From NCBI GenBank assembly GCA_963732655.1, contig CAVTAI010000010.1:20692-84691 (forward strand): a stretch of 64,000 bases of DNA, given 5' to 3'. A model generated the notes under the pieces. It saw only the letters and a list, made by a program, of their open reading frames with translations. It had not been told where the DNA came from and searched no databases. This stretch comes from CAVTWS01 sp963732655 (GTDB lineage Bacteria; Actinomycetota; Acidimicrobiia; Acidimicrobiales; SHLQ01). The position numbers and the translations under genes were made by a program. Numbering within the stretch: the stretch's first letter is position 1; each line of letters opens with the position of its first letter. Of this stretch, positions 51,091 to 59,179 are shown in pieces.

Positions 51091-52287
51091 TCAGCGTTGG
51101 GTGCCGGTGGGAACCCGAGCGGCGATGGCGCGCCCGATCTCGAGCGACGAGGTCGCCGCCGGTGACGGGGCGTTGCACACGTGGATCGCACCGTCGGACT
51201 CCACGATCAAGAAGTCGTCGACCATGGATCCATCGTGGCCCAGCGCTTGGGCCCGCACGCCGGCGTGGGTCGGCACGAGGTCCCGGCGCTTCACGTCCGG
51301 GATCAGCCGCTGGAGGCTGCGCAGGAAGAGGTGTTTGCTGAACGAGCGGGCCATCTCGCCGGCGCCGTCGCGATAGTGCTTGCGGGCCAGCTTCCAGAAT
51401 CCGGGGTAGGTGAGGCTCTCGGCGGCGTCCCTCGGGACGATGTCCCGCTTGCGGTAGCCCTCTCGGGCGAGGGCCAGAACCGCGTTGGGTCCGGCGTGAA
51501 CCGAGCCGTCGATCATGCGGGTGAAGTGCACGCCGAGGAACGGGAAGCTCGGGTCGGGGACGGGATAGATGAGGCCGTTGACGAGGGGACGGGCCGAGGG
51601 CGTCAGCTCGTAGTACTCACCCCGAAAGGGCACGATCTTGGCGTCGAGGTGGGCGCCGGCGCGCGTCGCCACGCGGTCGCTGTGCAGGCCGGCGCAGGTG
51701 ACGAGGAACCGCGCCTCGATCGGCCCGGCCGAGGTGATCACCACGTGATGCTGGCCCAGGCTTCTGATCGACGTGGCCTCGACCCCCGTGCGGATCTCGC
51801 CTCCGGCCTCCTCGACGAGTCGGGCGTAGGCGCGTGACACCGCCTTGTAGTCGACGATGCCGGTGCTCGGCAGCCACAGTCCAGCGATGCCGGCGCAGTG
51901 GGGCTCGTGCGCTCGGATGCCTTCGGGCCCGAGGCGCTCGACGGTCAGCCCGTGGGCGAGGGCCCGCTCGTACAGCGTGTCGAGGCGAGGCAGCTCGTCG
52001 GCCTCGGTGGCCACGATGACCTTGCCGCAGATGTCGTACGGGATTTCGTGCTCGTCGCAGAACTCCACGAGACGGGCGTTGCCCTCGCGGCAGTATTGCG
52101 CTTTGAGCGAACCAGGCTTGTAGTAGATGCCCGAGTGCAACACCCCGGAGTTGTTGCCGGTCTGGTGGGCGGCCAGAACTGACTCCTTCTCCAAGACGAC
52201 AACCCGGGAGTCCGGCCGAGATTCTGTGAGGGCCAGGGCGGTCGCCAATCCGACGATTCCACCACCTATGATCGCAACGTCGAACAC
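51091..52287 (-). CDS. lhgO: L-2-hydroxyglutarate oxidase
   Basis: The 398-residue DAO-family flavoenzyme has the FAD-binding MFDVAIIGGGIVGLATALAL, followed by LEKESVLAAHQTGNNSGVLH and HSGIYYKPGSLKAQYCREGN, which define LhgO. It oxidises L-2-hydroxyglutarate to 2-oxoglutarate and passes electrons to the membrane quinone pool. It also shows RDLVPTHAGVRAQALGHDG near the end. The GTG start has a TACCCT -10 box 7 nt upstream and no ribosome-binding site. It is an unexpected enzyme within a polysaccharide region. Confidence 0.92.
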   Translation of the reverse strand: MFDVAIIGGGIVGLATALALTESRPDSRVVVLEKESVLAAHQTGNNSGVLHSGIYYKPGSLKAQYCREGNARLVEFCDEHEIPYDICGKVIVATEADELPRLDTLYERALAHGLTVERLGPEGIRAHEPHCAGIAGLWLPSTGIVDYKAVSRAYARLVEEAGGEIRTGVEATSIRSLGQHHVVITSAGPIEARFLVTCAGLHSDRVATRAGAHLDAKIVPFRGEYYELTPSARPLVNGLIYPVPDPSFPFLGVHFTRMIDGSVHAGPNAVLALAREGYRKRDIVPRDAAESLTYPGFWKLARKHYRDGAGEMARSFSKHLFLRSLQRLIPDVKRRDLVPTHAGVRAQALGHDGSMVDDFLIVESDGAIHVCNAPSPAATSSLEIGRAIAARVPTGTQR

Positions 52288-52294
52288 GACACTG

Positions 52295-52300
52295 AGGGTA
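52295..52300 (-). promoter_or_regulatory. Candidate -10 box for lhgO
   Basis: TACCCT on the minus strand lies 7 nt before the GTG start at 52287. There is no Shine-Dalgarno, suggesting a leaderless mRNA. Confidence 0.4.
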
Positions 52301-52412
52301 GACCGCTGCGGGAGGCGGATACCGGGCCAGCCGACTCAATCGCTGGTCGGGATCTGGAATTAGGGCCGGCCAGCCCATCTCTCGCGGCGTTCTAGGGAAG
52401 CACCATGGTGTC

Positions 52413-53648
52413 ATGATCGATGTCGTGGACCGGATCCATCCGGAGGTCGAACGAGTAGCGATGACGGGTCCCTCGGAGCCGAACCCAGACGATCCGTCGG
52501 CGATCATCGTGTCGCGCCGTTCGGCCCTGCCCGATCCCTGGCGTTGTACGGGGTACGAGTTCGAAGATGTCGTCGCTGCCGTCACTCAGGCCACCATGCT
52601 CGATCGGGCGCCCCGATTCGAGAGCCACCCCACCTCCAGCACATTCGTGCGTCGCTCCAGCGAGGCCTTGCTCCACCTCTCCGCCGGCCGGCTGAAGGGG
52701 CCCGGGAGCTACGAGCGTGTGGCCCCGCCGAAGGAGCCCGCCGATTTCCTCGTCGTCTACTGCCAGCACCCCTATGACGTGCTCGCGGTCGTCGGGATGG
52801 GCGACCTTCGTCGCTGGGCCCGCACGTCGATCTGCTTCGTCGAGGAGGTCTACATCACCGAGCTCGATCGCTGGGCGGGGGCGGCCGCGGTGTTGAACCG
52901 GTTCGACCACGTCTGGGTGTCGAACGAGGACACCGTTCCCCACTGGCAGGACCGCCTCGACGCGCCGCTCGGTTACCTTCCGTTCTCCGTCGACACGGAG
53001 CGGTTCGCGCCCAAACGGGTGGGTCGTCCCCGCGCCATCGCGGTGTCCAACATCGGCCGCCGATCCGAGATCACCCACCACGCCCTGTACGACTGGTCCT
53101 TGGCCACCGATCGCCTGTACCACTTCGACTCGATGCGTCCTGGCGCCGTGAAGGACATCCGCCAGCATCGGGTGATGATGGCCAACCTGCTCCAACGGTC
53201 CAGCATCGCCATCTCGAACCGTGGGGTGGGTGGCCGTCCGGCGGAGACCAACTGGCAGGGCTCGCTCCCGCCTCGCTTCTTCGAGGCGGCGGCCGCGGGG
53301 GCGGTGCTCGTCGGCGTGGCTCCCGATCTCCCCGGGATGCGCGCCCACTTCCAGTGGACCGATGCTCACCTGCCCATGGCGTTCGACGAGCCCGAGGCGG
53401 GTGCCATCGTCGGTCACCTGCTGGACCAGACGGAACGTATGGCGATCGCCTCCCGCCGCAACATCGCCCAATGTCTGCGCCGGCACGACCACGTGCACCG
53501 GTTGGAGGTCATGCTGGCGTCGGTCGGCATCGCTCTCGGCCCGCGTGCCGTGGCCCGCAAGGACCGCCTCAGCGCCTTGGCGGATCTCCACGAGTCGGCG
53601 TCGGTCGGCACCCGAACGTCCGAGGCGCGGGCCAGGGGAGTTGCGTGA
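52413..53648 (+). CDS. Glycosyltransferase-like protein (CgeB/GT1-type)
   Basis: The 411-residue protein has a GT-B-like C-terminal half. FDHVWVSNEDTVPHWQDRL and PLGYLPFSVDTERFAPKR recall the family's acceptor/donor linker, and SLPPRFFEAAAAGAVLVGVA with the distal Glu is the usual nucleotide-sugar-binding loop. It lacks a signal peptide. The donor and acceptor are unknown. Its stop overlaps the flippase GTG (GTGA), so it probably acts on the lipid-linked sugar that the flippase exports. Confidence 0.78.
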   Translation: MIDVVDRIHPEVERVAMTGPSEPNPDDPSAIIVSRRSALPDPWRCTGYEFEDVVAAVTQATMLDRAPRFESHPTSSTFVRRSSEALLHLSAGRLKGPGSYERVAPPKEPADFLVVYCQHPYDVLAVVGMGDLRRWARTSICFVEEVYITELDRWAGAAAVLNRFDHVWVSNEDTVPHWQDRLDAPLGYLPFSVDTERFAPKRVGRPRAIAVSNIGRRSEITHHALYDWSLATDRLYHFDSMRPGAVKDIRQHRVMMANLLQRSSIAISNRGVGGRPAETNWQGSLPPRFFEAAAAGAVLVGVAPDLPGMRAHFQWTDAHLPMAFDEPEAGAIVGHLLDQTERMAIASRRNIAQCLRRHDHVHRLEVMLASVGIALGPRAVARKDRLSALADLHESASVGTRTSEARARGVA

Positions 53649-55207
53649 GGGCGCCGGTGACCACGGCGGCCCACCATCGCGAGAACGACGGCCACGCTCA
53701 CCTCGTCGCGGGTGCCATCGCCGGATGGGTGACGGTGCTGGCCAGCACGATCGCCGGGTTCGTGGTGACCCCGCTCATCCTCGACAACCTGGGCAAGGAG
53801 GCGAACGGGCTGTGGCGCCTCGCGTTCCAGGTGCTCGGGTACTACGGCCTCATCGACCTGTCGATCGGCTTGGCGATCATCCGGTACCTCTCGATGTACC
53901 GAGGCGAAGGTCGGGCCGACGACTTCCGGTCGATGTTCCATACCGCCGTCCGCCTCACCGGGGGATTGGTGACGGCGCTGCTGATCCTCGTCACGGTGTT
54001 CGCCCGACCGATCGCCGAGGTGTTCACCAACGAATACTCGGCCGAGTTCGCCACGGTGTTGCGGGTGATGGTGTTCAGCACCGGTCTCACCGCACTCGCC
54101 CTCGTCGTGGGCGCAGTCCTGCTGGCGCACGAGGAGTTCGCCCGCACCAACCTGTCGCGCGCCGTAGTGGAGATCTTCCGCGCCGTGGGCTCGGTGGCGG
54201 TACTGGCTTCAGGTGGCGGTCTCGTCGGGTTGGCGTGGATCTCGGCGGGTGCGGCGGCGCTCAACTTCGCCGCGGTGTCCTACTTCGTCCTTCGTCGATA
54301 CCGTCGGGCGATCCTGCCCTCGGTGGGCTTCTCCCGCCCGATGGCGGGGAACCTGGCCCGGTACGCCGGTACGTCGCTCGTGAACCGCGGCGGCACGGTC
54401 CTTCGATTCCAGGTCGACATCGTTGTCATCAATGCCGTGGTGTCAACGGCGGCGGCCGGGGTCTACGGGGTCGTCCTCATCGTCGTACAGGGGATCCGCA
54501 TGCTCACCCTGGCGGTCGCCGACGTGATCCAACCGCGCCTGTCGGCCATCCAGTCGCGCCCGGATGAGTTCCGGCGCAGCATCGTGACCTTCACGAACAT
54601 CGTGGCCTCGGTGGCCGTGTTCATCGTGGCCGTGCTCTGGGTGACCATCGACGACATCCTCGCCGTGTGGCTGCGGGGTGCCGAGGACTTCACCGTGGCC
54701 GATCGCGAGACGGCGGCGACCGTGTTCCGGCTGCTCGCCATCGGCACGGCGATCGACATGGTGCTGATCGTCGGCCAGAAGTCGGTCGAGGCGCTGGCCA
54801 AACATGCCGTGTTGGCCCGGCTCAGCCTGGTCGAAGGGGTCGCCAACCTCGGCCTGTCGATCCTGCTCGGTCGGTTCTACGGACTCGAGGGCGTGGCGAT
54901 CGGCACCATGGTGCCGTCGCTGCTCTTCCGCGGGGTCATTCAGCCGACCTTCGTCCACCGCATCACCGGCGTCCCGCTCCGATCCTTGTACGAGAGCGCC
55001 GTCATCCGTCCCGGCCTGGTGGTCGTCGCCGCCGCCGCGACCGCGGTGCTCATCGGATTGCCCGTCGGCGTCGACTCCTACGTCGGGCTGGCCGGCTTCG
55101 GTCTGGCGTGCGCGGCAGCCACCGCGATGGCGGTGTGGTGGGGCGCGTTGCTGCCCCAGTCACGCCTGGGCTTGAGCACGCTCGTGGCCAACCGGATTCG
55201 GCGGTAA
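53645..55207 (+). CDS. Wzx-type polysaccharide flippase (MATE/MVF superfamily)
   Basis: The 520-residue integral membrane protein (GTG 53645) has about 12-14 hydrophobic segments, starting with AGWVTVLASTIAGFVVTPLI and continuing through TGGLVTALLILVTVFARPIA and YGVVLIVVQGIRMLTLAVAD. The overall pattern and the N-terminal ILDNLGKEANGLWRL region are typical of polysaccharide biosynthesis (Wzx/RfbX) proteins, which flip undecaprenyl-linked sugars across the membrane. It is coupled to the glycosyltransferase gene. It closes the sugar region before the ATP synthase operon. Confidence 0.88.
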   Translation: MRAPVTTAAHHRENDGHAHLVAGAIAGWVTVLASTIAGFVVTPLILDNLGKEANGLWRLAFQVLGYYGLIDLSIGLAIIRYLSMYRGEGRADDFRSMFHTAVRLTGGLVTALLILVTVFARPIAEVFTNEYSAEFATVLRVMVFSTGLTALALVVGAVLLAHEEFARTNLSRAVVEIFRAVGSVAVLASGGGLVGLAWISAGAAALNFAAVSYFVLRRYRRAILPSVGFSRPMAGNLARYAGTSLVNRGGTVLRFQVDIVVINAVVSTAAAGVYGVVLIVVQGIRMLTLAVADVIQPRLSAIQSRPDEFRRSIVTFTNIVASVAVFIVAVLWVTIDDILAVWLRGAEDFTVADRETAATVFRLLAIGTAIDMVLIVGQKSVEALAKHAVLARLSLVEGVANLGLSILLGRFYGLEGVAIGTMVPSLLFRGVIQPTFVHRITGVPLRSLYESAVIRPGLVVVAAAATAVLIGLPVGVDSYVGLAGFGLACAAATAMAVWWGALLPQSRLGLSTLVANRIRR

Positions 55208-55232
55208 CGCGCCGGTTTTCCAGGGGCAGGAG

Positions 55233-55262
55233 TTGGCTTGTGGCCCTCCTCAGCCCTACCCT
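55233..55262 (+). promoter_or_regulatory. Candidate promoter of the ATP synthase operon
   Basis: TTGGCT (55233-55238), an 18-nt spacer and TACCCT (55257-55262) form a plausible promoter upstream of the first AtpI/AtpZ-like gene. This leaves a leader of about 160 nt (55268-55430) in which no riboswitch or known RNA is recognised. Confidence 0.4.
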
Positions 55263-55430
55263 GCCACCGTCACGAGCGGGCGTCTGCGGATGCGCGCGCA
55301 GGTTGGCCTCGCTCGGCGGGGCCCCTCGCACCGACTCGGCCCGTGCTTCCGGTCGGTTCCGGGGCCGGAGAGTGCAGTGCCCAGCCGGATCGACGCCGAT
55401 TCGACGAGCAGGTTGTCAAGGACAGATCGA

Positions 55431-55793
55431 GTGGAACAACCAGGAGTGCGCACCCAGGCGCAGGAGGTCTCACGGGGCCTCATGCGAGGGCAGGGAGGGT
55501 ATGAGCTCGTGCTCACCCCGCTCGTTCTCGCGCTCGCCGGGCTGTGGGTCGACCGTCGACTCGAGATCACCCCCGCCCTCACGGTCCTGGGAGCGTTCGT
55601 CGGCTTCGTCACCGTCTTCGTCGTCATGTTCTACGGCTACCGGAACGACATGGCTCACTTCCAGGCGTCGCGCCCGGCCGTGGCTCGTCCCGAGAGCATC
55701 GAGCCCGACGATGGCTCCTCGCCGTGGATCGAGCGGGACCTGGGCGACCTCGAGATCCCCCTTCCCGCCGCCTTGCAGCAGGTCGCCCCGTGA
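55431..55793 (+). CDS. AtpZ/AtpI-like small membrane protein
   Basis: From GTG 55431 (AAGGA upstream) the 120-residue product has two hydrophobic segments: YELVLTPLVLALAGLWVD, then TVLGAFVGFVTVFVVMFYGY, the G-rich pattern of AtpZ. A polar C-terminal tail (ESIEPDDGSSPWIERDLGDL) follows. AtpZ and AtpI-type proteins assist c-ring assembly or Mg2+ supply for F-type ATP synthase. The next gene is a second AtpI-like protein, which overlaps it (GTGA). Confidence 0.75.
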   Translation: MEQPGVRTQAQEVSRGLMRGQGGYELVLTPLVLALAGLWVDRRLEITPALTVLGAFVGFVTVFVVMFYGYRNDMAHFQASRPAVARPESIEPDDGSSPWIERDLGDLEIPLPAALQQVAP

Positions 55794-56266
55794 GCGCCAA
55801 CCCCCTCACCGAGGCCTACCAGGGCCCCCCGGCTGCCCTCCCCATCGCGGTCGACATGGCCAAGAAGGGGGTGTACGTCGCCCCGGTGGTGATTGGGATC
55901 GGCGCGGCGATCTGGGGCACCGATGGTGCCGCGTCGGTTGCGTACGGCCTCGCCATCGTCGTCGTGAACTTCGTGTTGTCGGCGTGGATGCTCCACGCCG
56001 CCGGCCGGGTGTCGCTGGCCCTCATGGGTGCGGCCGCCCTCTTCGGTTTCCTGTTCCGGCTCGGCCTGATCACGGTGGCCGTGCTCCTGGTCCGGAACCA
56101 ACCGTGGGTCGACCTCCTGGCGCTCGGCGTGACCCTGATCGCCACCCACCTCGGCCTGCTCTTCTGGGAGCTCCGATTCGTGTCGGGTTCGCTGGCCTAT
56201 CCGGGCCTCAAACCGCCCCGTCGCGGCTCCGCTCCGTCCACCCGTCCATCCCTGACCACAAAGTGA
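55790..56266 (+). CDS. atpI: ATP synthase subunit I-like protein
   Basis: The 158-residue product has four hydrophobic segments (VYVAPVVIGIGAAIWG, VAYGLAIVVVNFVLSAWML, ALMGAAALFGFLFRLGLITV, WVDLLALGVTLIATHLGLLF), as in AtpI-like assembly proteins encoded before atpB. AtpI helps build the c-ring. The GTG overlaps the preceding stop. atpB begins 10 nt after its stop. The low sequence conservation of this family limits certainty. Confidence 0.75.
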   Translation: MSANPLTEAYQGPPAALPIAVDMAKKGVYVAPVVIGIGAAIWGTDGAASVAYGLAIVVVNFVLSAWMLHAAGRVSLALMGAAALFGFLFRLGLITVAVLLVRNQPWVDLLALGVTLIATHLGLLFWELRFVSGSLAYPGLKPPRRGSAPSTRPSLTTK

Positions 56267-56276
56267 GGGCCTTCCG

Positions 56277-57017
56277 GTGATCCTCGGCCTCGAGTACCCA
56301 CCCATCGAGAACCTGGTCGAATGGCCGGGCACCTACAACAAGATCGCCTTCATCTACACGTTGGCGGCGGCGATCCCGGTGTTGGTGTTCCTGATTGCGG
56401 GGCGTCAGAAGGGGCTCGTCCCGACCGGGTTCCGCACGGTGGCCGAGACCACTGTCGAGTTCGTCGAGAAGCAGATCATCCTGCCGGCGATCGGTCCCGA
56501 AGGGCTGCGCTACCTGCCGCTGTTCGTCAGCCTGTTCCTCTTCGTGTTCTTCGGCAACATCACCGAGGTCATCCCCTTGTTCCACATGCCGGGTCACGCC
56601 CGCATGGCTGGGCCGTTGGTGATCGCCCTGGTGGTGTGGGCGTACTTCATCTGCGTCGGCGTGAAGCACAACGGCCTCGGCTACTTCAAGTCGGTGCTGT
56701 TCCCGTCCGGTGTGCCGAAGGCGCTCTACCTGCTGGTCACACCGATCGAGTTCCTCTCGACCTTCATCGTGCGGCCCTTCAGCCACGCCGTCCGTCTCTT
56801 CGCCAACATGCTCGCCGGCCACATCCTGCTCGTGACCTTCAGCGTGTTGTGTATCGGATTGTGGGCCGCCAAGGTCACCATCGTCGTCGAGGCGCTGACC
56901 TTCCCGGGTCTGGTCATCTTCACCGCCTTCGAAGTCGGTGTGGCCCTCATCCAGGCCTTCGTGTTCACCATCTTGGCGGCCGTGTACATCGGTGGGGCCC
57001 TGCACCCCAGCCACTGA
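56277..57017 (+). CDS. atpB: ATP synthase F0 subunit a
   Basis: The 246-residue membrane subunit has the conserved helix with the essential arginine in ALYLLVTPIEFLSTFIVRPF and SHAVRLFANMLAGHILLVTF, and a final helix region ending EVGVALIQAFVFTILAAVYI. It forms the two half-channels that deliver protons to the c-ring. The start is GTG. Length and motif order are normal. Confidence 0.96.
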   Translation: MILGLEYPPIENLVEWPGTYNKIAFIYTLAAAIPVLVFLIAGRQKGLVPTGFRTVAETTVEFVEKQIILPAIGPEGLRYLPLFVSLFLFVFFGNITEVIPLFHMPGHARMAGPLVIALVVWAYFICVGVKHNGLGYFKSVLFPSGVPKALYLLVTPIEFLSTFIVRPFSHAVRLFANMLAGHILLVTFSVLCIGLWAAKVTIVVEALTFPGLVIFTAFEVGVALIQAFVFTILAAVYIGGALHPSH

Positions 57018-57079
57018 CACCGGCACCATCGACGCATCCACCAGTTCCTTTCCGGAAAAACCCACAGGAGACATCAGCA

Positions 57080-57358
57080 ATGAGCACCCTCGCTTCGATC
57101 CTGGCCCAGACGGTCGAGTTGACCGCCGACGACCAGAAGGCCATCTCGGGCGCCAGCTCGGCCGGCTACGCCTACGGCCTCGCGGCCATCGGCCCCGGCA
57201 TCGGCATCGGCTACCTCGTCGGCCAGGCCGTGCAGGCCATGGCTCGCCAGCCCGAGTCGGCTGGTCAGGTCCAGACCACCATGTTCCTCGGCATCGCCTT
57301 CACCGAAGCCCTGGCCCTCATCGGGTTCGTGGTCTTCATCCTCTTGAAGTTCGTCTGA
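57080..57358 (+). CDS. atpE: ATP synthase F0 subunit c
   Basis: The 92-residue hairpin has helix 1 with the glycine-rich YGLAAIGPGIGIGYLVGQAV, the polar loop ARQPESAGQ, and helix 2 with the ion-binding Glu76 in IAFTEALALIGFVVFIL. The residues after Glu76 and the absence of the helix-1 Gln argue for protons rather than Na+. A 20-residue N-terminal extension precedes helix 1. CAGGAGAC is a good ribosome-binding site. Confidence 0.96.
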   Translation: MSTLASILAQTVELTADDQKAISGASSAGYAYGLAAIGPGIGIGYLVGQAVQAMARQPESAGQVQTTMFLGIAFTEALALIGFVVFILLKFV

Positions 57359-57428
57359 TCATCGCTGATCGTTCGAACTGCCAGTCCCCCTGCTGCCAGT
57401 CCCCCATCAACCCCATGAGGTCGACATC

Positions 57429-58070
57429 GTGACCGTGACCCTGTCAGTGGTCATCGACGGCACCTCGGCTCGCATCGTCTACCAGGACGACGGCGACACC
57501 GAGACCACCGTCGTAGAAGGCGAAACCGAAGCGCAAACCGAAGAAGGCGCGACCGACGAAGAGCACGCCACGGAGGAGGAGCCCCCGAACCCGGTGCTCC
57601 CCACCGGCAACGAGCTGGTCTTCGCCGCCATCACCTTCTTCGCGCTGTGGGCGCTGATGAAGTTCGTGTGCCTGCCGCCGATCCTGCGCCTTCGCCAGGA
57701 ACGCAACGACAAGGTCCGAGCTGATCTCGACGCGGCCGAGCGGGCCCGTGATGCCGTCACCCAGACCCGGTCGGAGTACCAGCTGGCGCTGGCCGGAGCC
57801 CGCGGTGAAGCCAACGCGCTGATCGAAGCCGCCCGGGGTGAAGCCGAAGGGCATCGCGGCCAGCTGCAGTCCGTCGCCGACGACGAGATCTCGCGCCTGC
57901 GCTCCGATGCTCAGAGCGAGATCGATTCCGCTCGGACCGAAGCGCTCGGCAGCCTCAAGGGTGAGGTCAGCGCGCTGGCCGTCCAGGCGGCATCGCTCGT
58001 GGTGCAGAAGCCGGTCGACGCCGCCGCCGCCCAGTCCGTCATCGATCAGGCCATCGAGGAGAACCGGTGA
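57429..58070 (+). CDS. atpF: ATP synthase F0 subunit b with an acidic N-terminal extension
   Basis: The 213-residue product has one membrane helix (LVFAAITFFALWALMKFVCL, about 62-81) and a long charged coiled coil (RLRQERNDKVRADLDAAERA), the b-subunit layout. It is unusual in having about 57 residues before the helix, mostly Glu/Thr/Asp-rich (EGETEAQTEEGATDEEHATE). It forms the peripheral stalk with the second b-type subunit encoded next. The following start overlaps its stop. Confidence 0.9.
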   Translation: MTVTLSVVIDGTSARIVYQDDGDTETTVVEGETEAQTEEGATDEEHATEEEPPNPVLPTGNELVFAAITFFALWALMKFVCLPPILRLRQERNDKVRADLDAAERARDAVTQTRSEYQLALAGARGEANALIEAARGEAEGHRGQLQSVADDEISRLRSDAQSEIDSARTEALGSLKGEVSALAVQAASLVVQKPVDAAAAQSVIDQAIEENR

Positions 58071-58603
58071 TGCTCAACCTGCTCGCCGCCGAGGAGCACC
58101 ACCCCAACAAGTGGTTGCTTCCCGGTGACATCAACGAGGTCATCTGGGGCTCGGCGGCCTTCGCCGTGGTGTTCGCGATGTTCCTGTGGAAGGGACTTCC
58201 GGCCCTCAAGAAGGCGATGCACGCCCGCTCGAGCTGGATCGCCGCCGAGATCGCCGCTGCGGAACAGGCTCGTTCCTCCGCCGACGCCGAACTGGCGTCG
58301 GTGAAGTCGAGCCTGGCCAACGCCGACGACGAAGCCAAGCGGATCGTCGACGAAGCCAAGGTGCGGGCCACCACGGTGAAGTCCGACCTGATGTCGCGGG
58401 CGGAGGCCGAGGTCGAGACCGTTCGGGCTCGGGCCCAGGCCGAGATCGCGGCGTCGAAGGGGCAGGCCCTGGCCGACCTCCGTGCCGAGGTCGCCACCCG
58501 GTCGATGGTCGCGGCCGAGGCCGTCGTGCGGAGCAACCTCGACGGATCCACGCAGAGCGATCTGATCGACCGCTACATCGAGCAGGTCGGAGGTTCACGA
58601 TGA
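58067..58603 (+). CDS. atpF: Second ATP synthase F0 subunit b (b')
   Basis: The 178-residue protein has an N-terminal membrane helix (EVIWGSAAFAVVFAMFLWKG) and a long helix rich in Ala and charged residues (KKAMHARSSWIAAEIAAAEQ, AEAEVETVRARAQAEIAASK), typical of b/b' peripheral stalk subunits. Having two different b genes implies a b-b' heterodimer. The start overlaps the preceding stop, and the stop overlaps the delta-subunit ATG. Confidence 0.9.
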   Translation: MMLNLLAAEEHHPNKWLLPGDINEVIWGSAAFAVVFAMFLWKGLPALKKAMHARSSWIAAEIAAAEQARSSADAELASVKSSLANADDEAKRIVDEAKVRATTVKSDLMSRAEAEVETVRARAQAEIAASKGQALADLRAEVATRSMVAAEAVVRSNLDGSTQSDLIDRYIEQVGGSR

Positions 58604-59127
58604 GCACGATCGTCGCCAAGTACGCCGAGGGTCTGCTCGCCATCGCCGAAGCCGAAGGTGATCCCGTCGGCATCAGCGACCAGTTCTTCCAGGTCGCGCA
58701 GGCCGTCGAGACCAACGACGACCTCCGCGCCACGCTGTTGGACTCGTCGATGCCGGCGGCCACGCGACAACAGATCGTCGACGACCTCCTGTCCGGCAAG
58801 GCCTCGCCGGCCGCCGCCGCTCTGCTGTCGCTCGTCGCGGGCGCCGGACGGATCAAGGAGCTCCCCGAGATCGCTCGCTCGCTCCTCGACCTCGTGGCCG
58901 AACGTCGGGGCAAGGTCGTCGCCGAGGTCCGCTCGGCCGTGCCGCTGTCCGAGGATCAGGTCACCAAGCTGACCGCCGCCCTCCGGGCCAAAACCGGCAA
59001 AGACGTCGCCGTCAACGTGGTCATCGACCCGTCGGTGCTCGGCGGCATCATCACCCAGATCGGCGACAACGTCATCGACGGCAGCGTCCGTCACCGTCTC
59101 AACCAGCTGCGCGAGAGCTTCGCCTGA
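58600..59127 (+). CDS. atpH: ATP synthase F1 subunit delta
   Basis: The 175-residue protein starts MSTIVAKYAEGLLAIAEAEG and has the OSCP/delta fold with the late signature VNVVIDPSVLGGIITQIGDN and VRHRLNQLRESFA. It joins the peripheral stalk to the top of F1. It is a free subunit, not fused to b as in mycobacteria. The ATG overlaps the b' stop. A short hairpin lies in the gap before atpA. Confidence 0.95.
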   Translation: MSTIVAKYAEGLLAIAEAEGDPVGISDQFFQVAQAVETNDDLRATLLDSSMPAATRQQIVDDLLSGKASPAAAALLSLVAGAGRIKELPEIARSLLDLVAERRGKVVAEVRSAVPLSEDQVTKLTAALRAKTGKDVAVNVVIDPSVLGGIITQIGDNVIDGSVRHRLNQLRESFA

Positions 59128-59146
59128 CCGGCGAATGCTCCTTCGA

Positions 59147-59160
59147 TTCGCCACGGCGAA
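59147..59160 (+). other. Small hairpin between atpH and atpA
   Basis: TTCGCC-AC-GGCGAA forms a 6-bp stem with a 2-nt loop, placed about 20 nt before the atpA ATG. A near-copy with the same stem sequence lies between atpD and atpC. It may tune translation or mRNA decay. Confidence 0.45.
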
Positions 59161-59179
59161 ATAGGAGAAATACGACACC

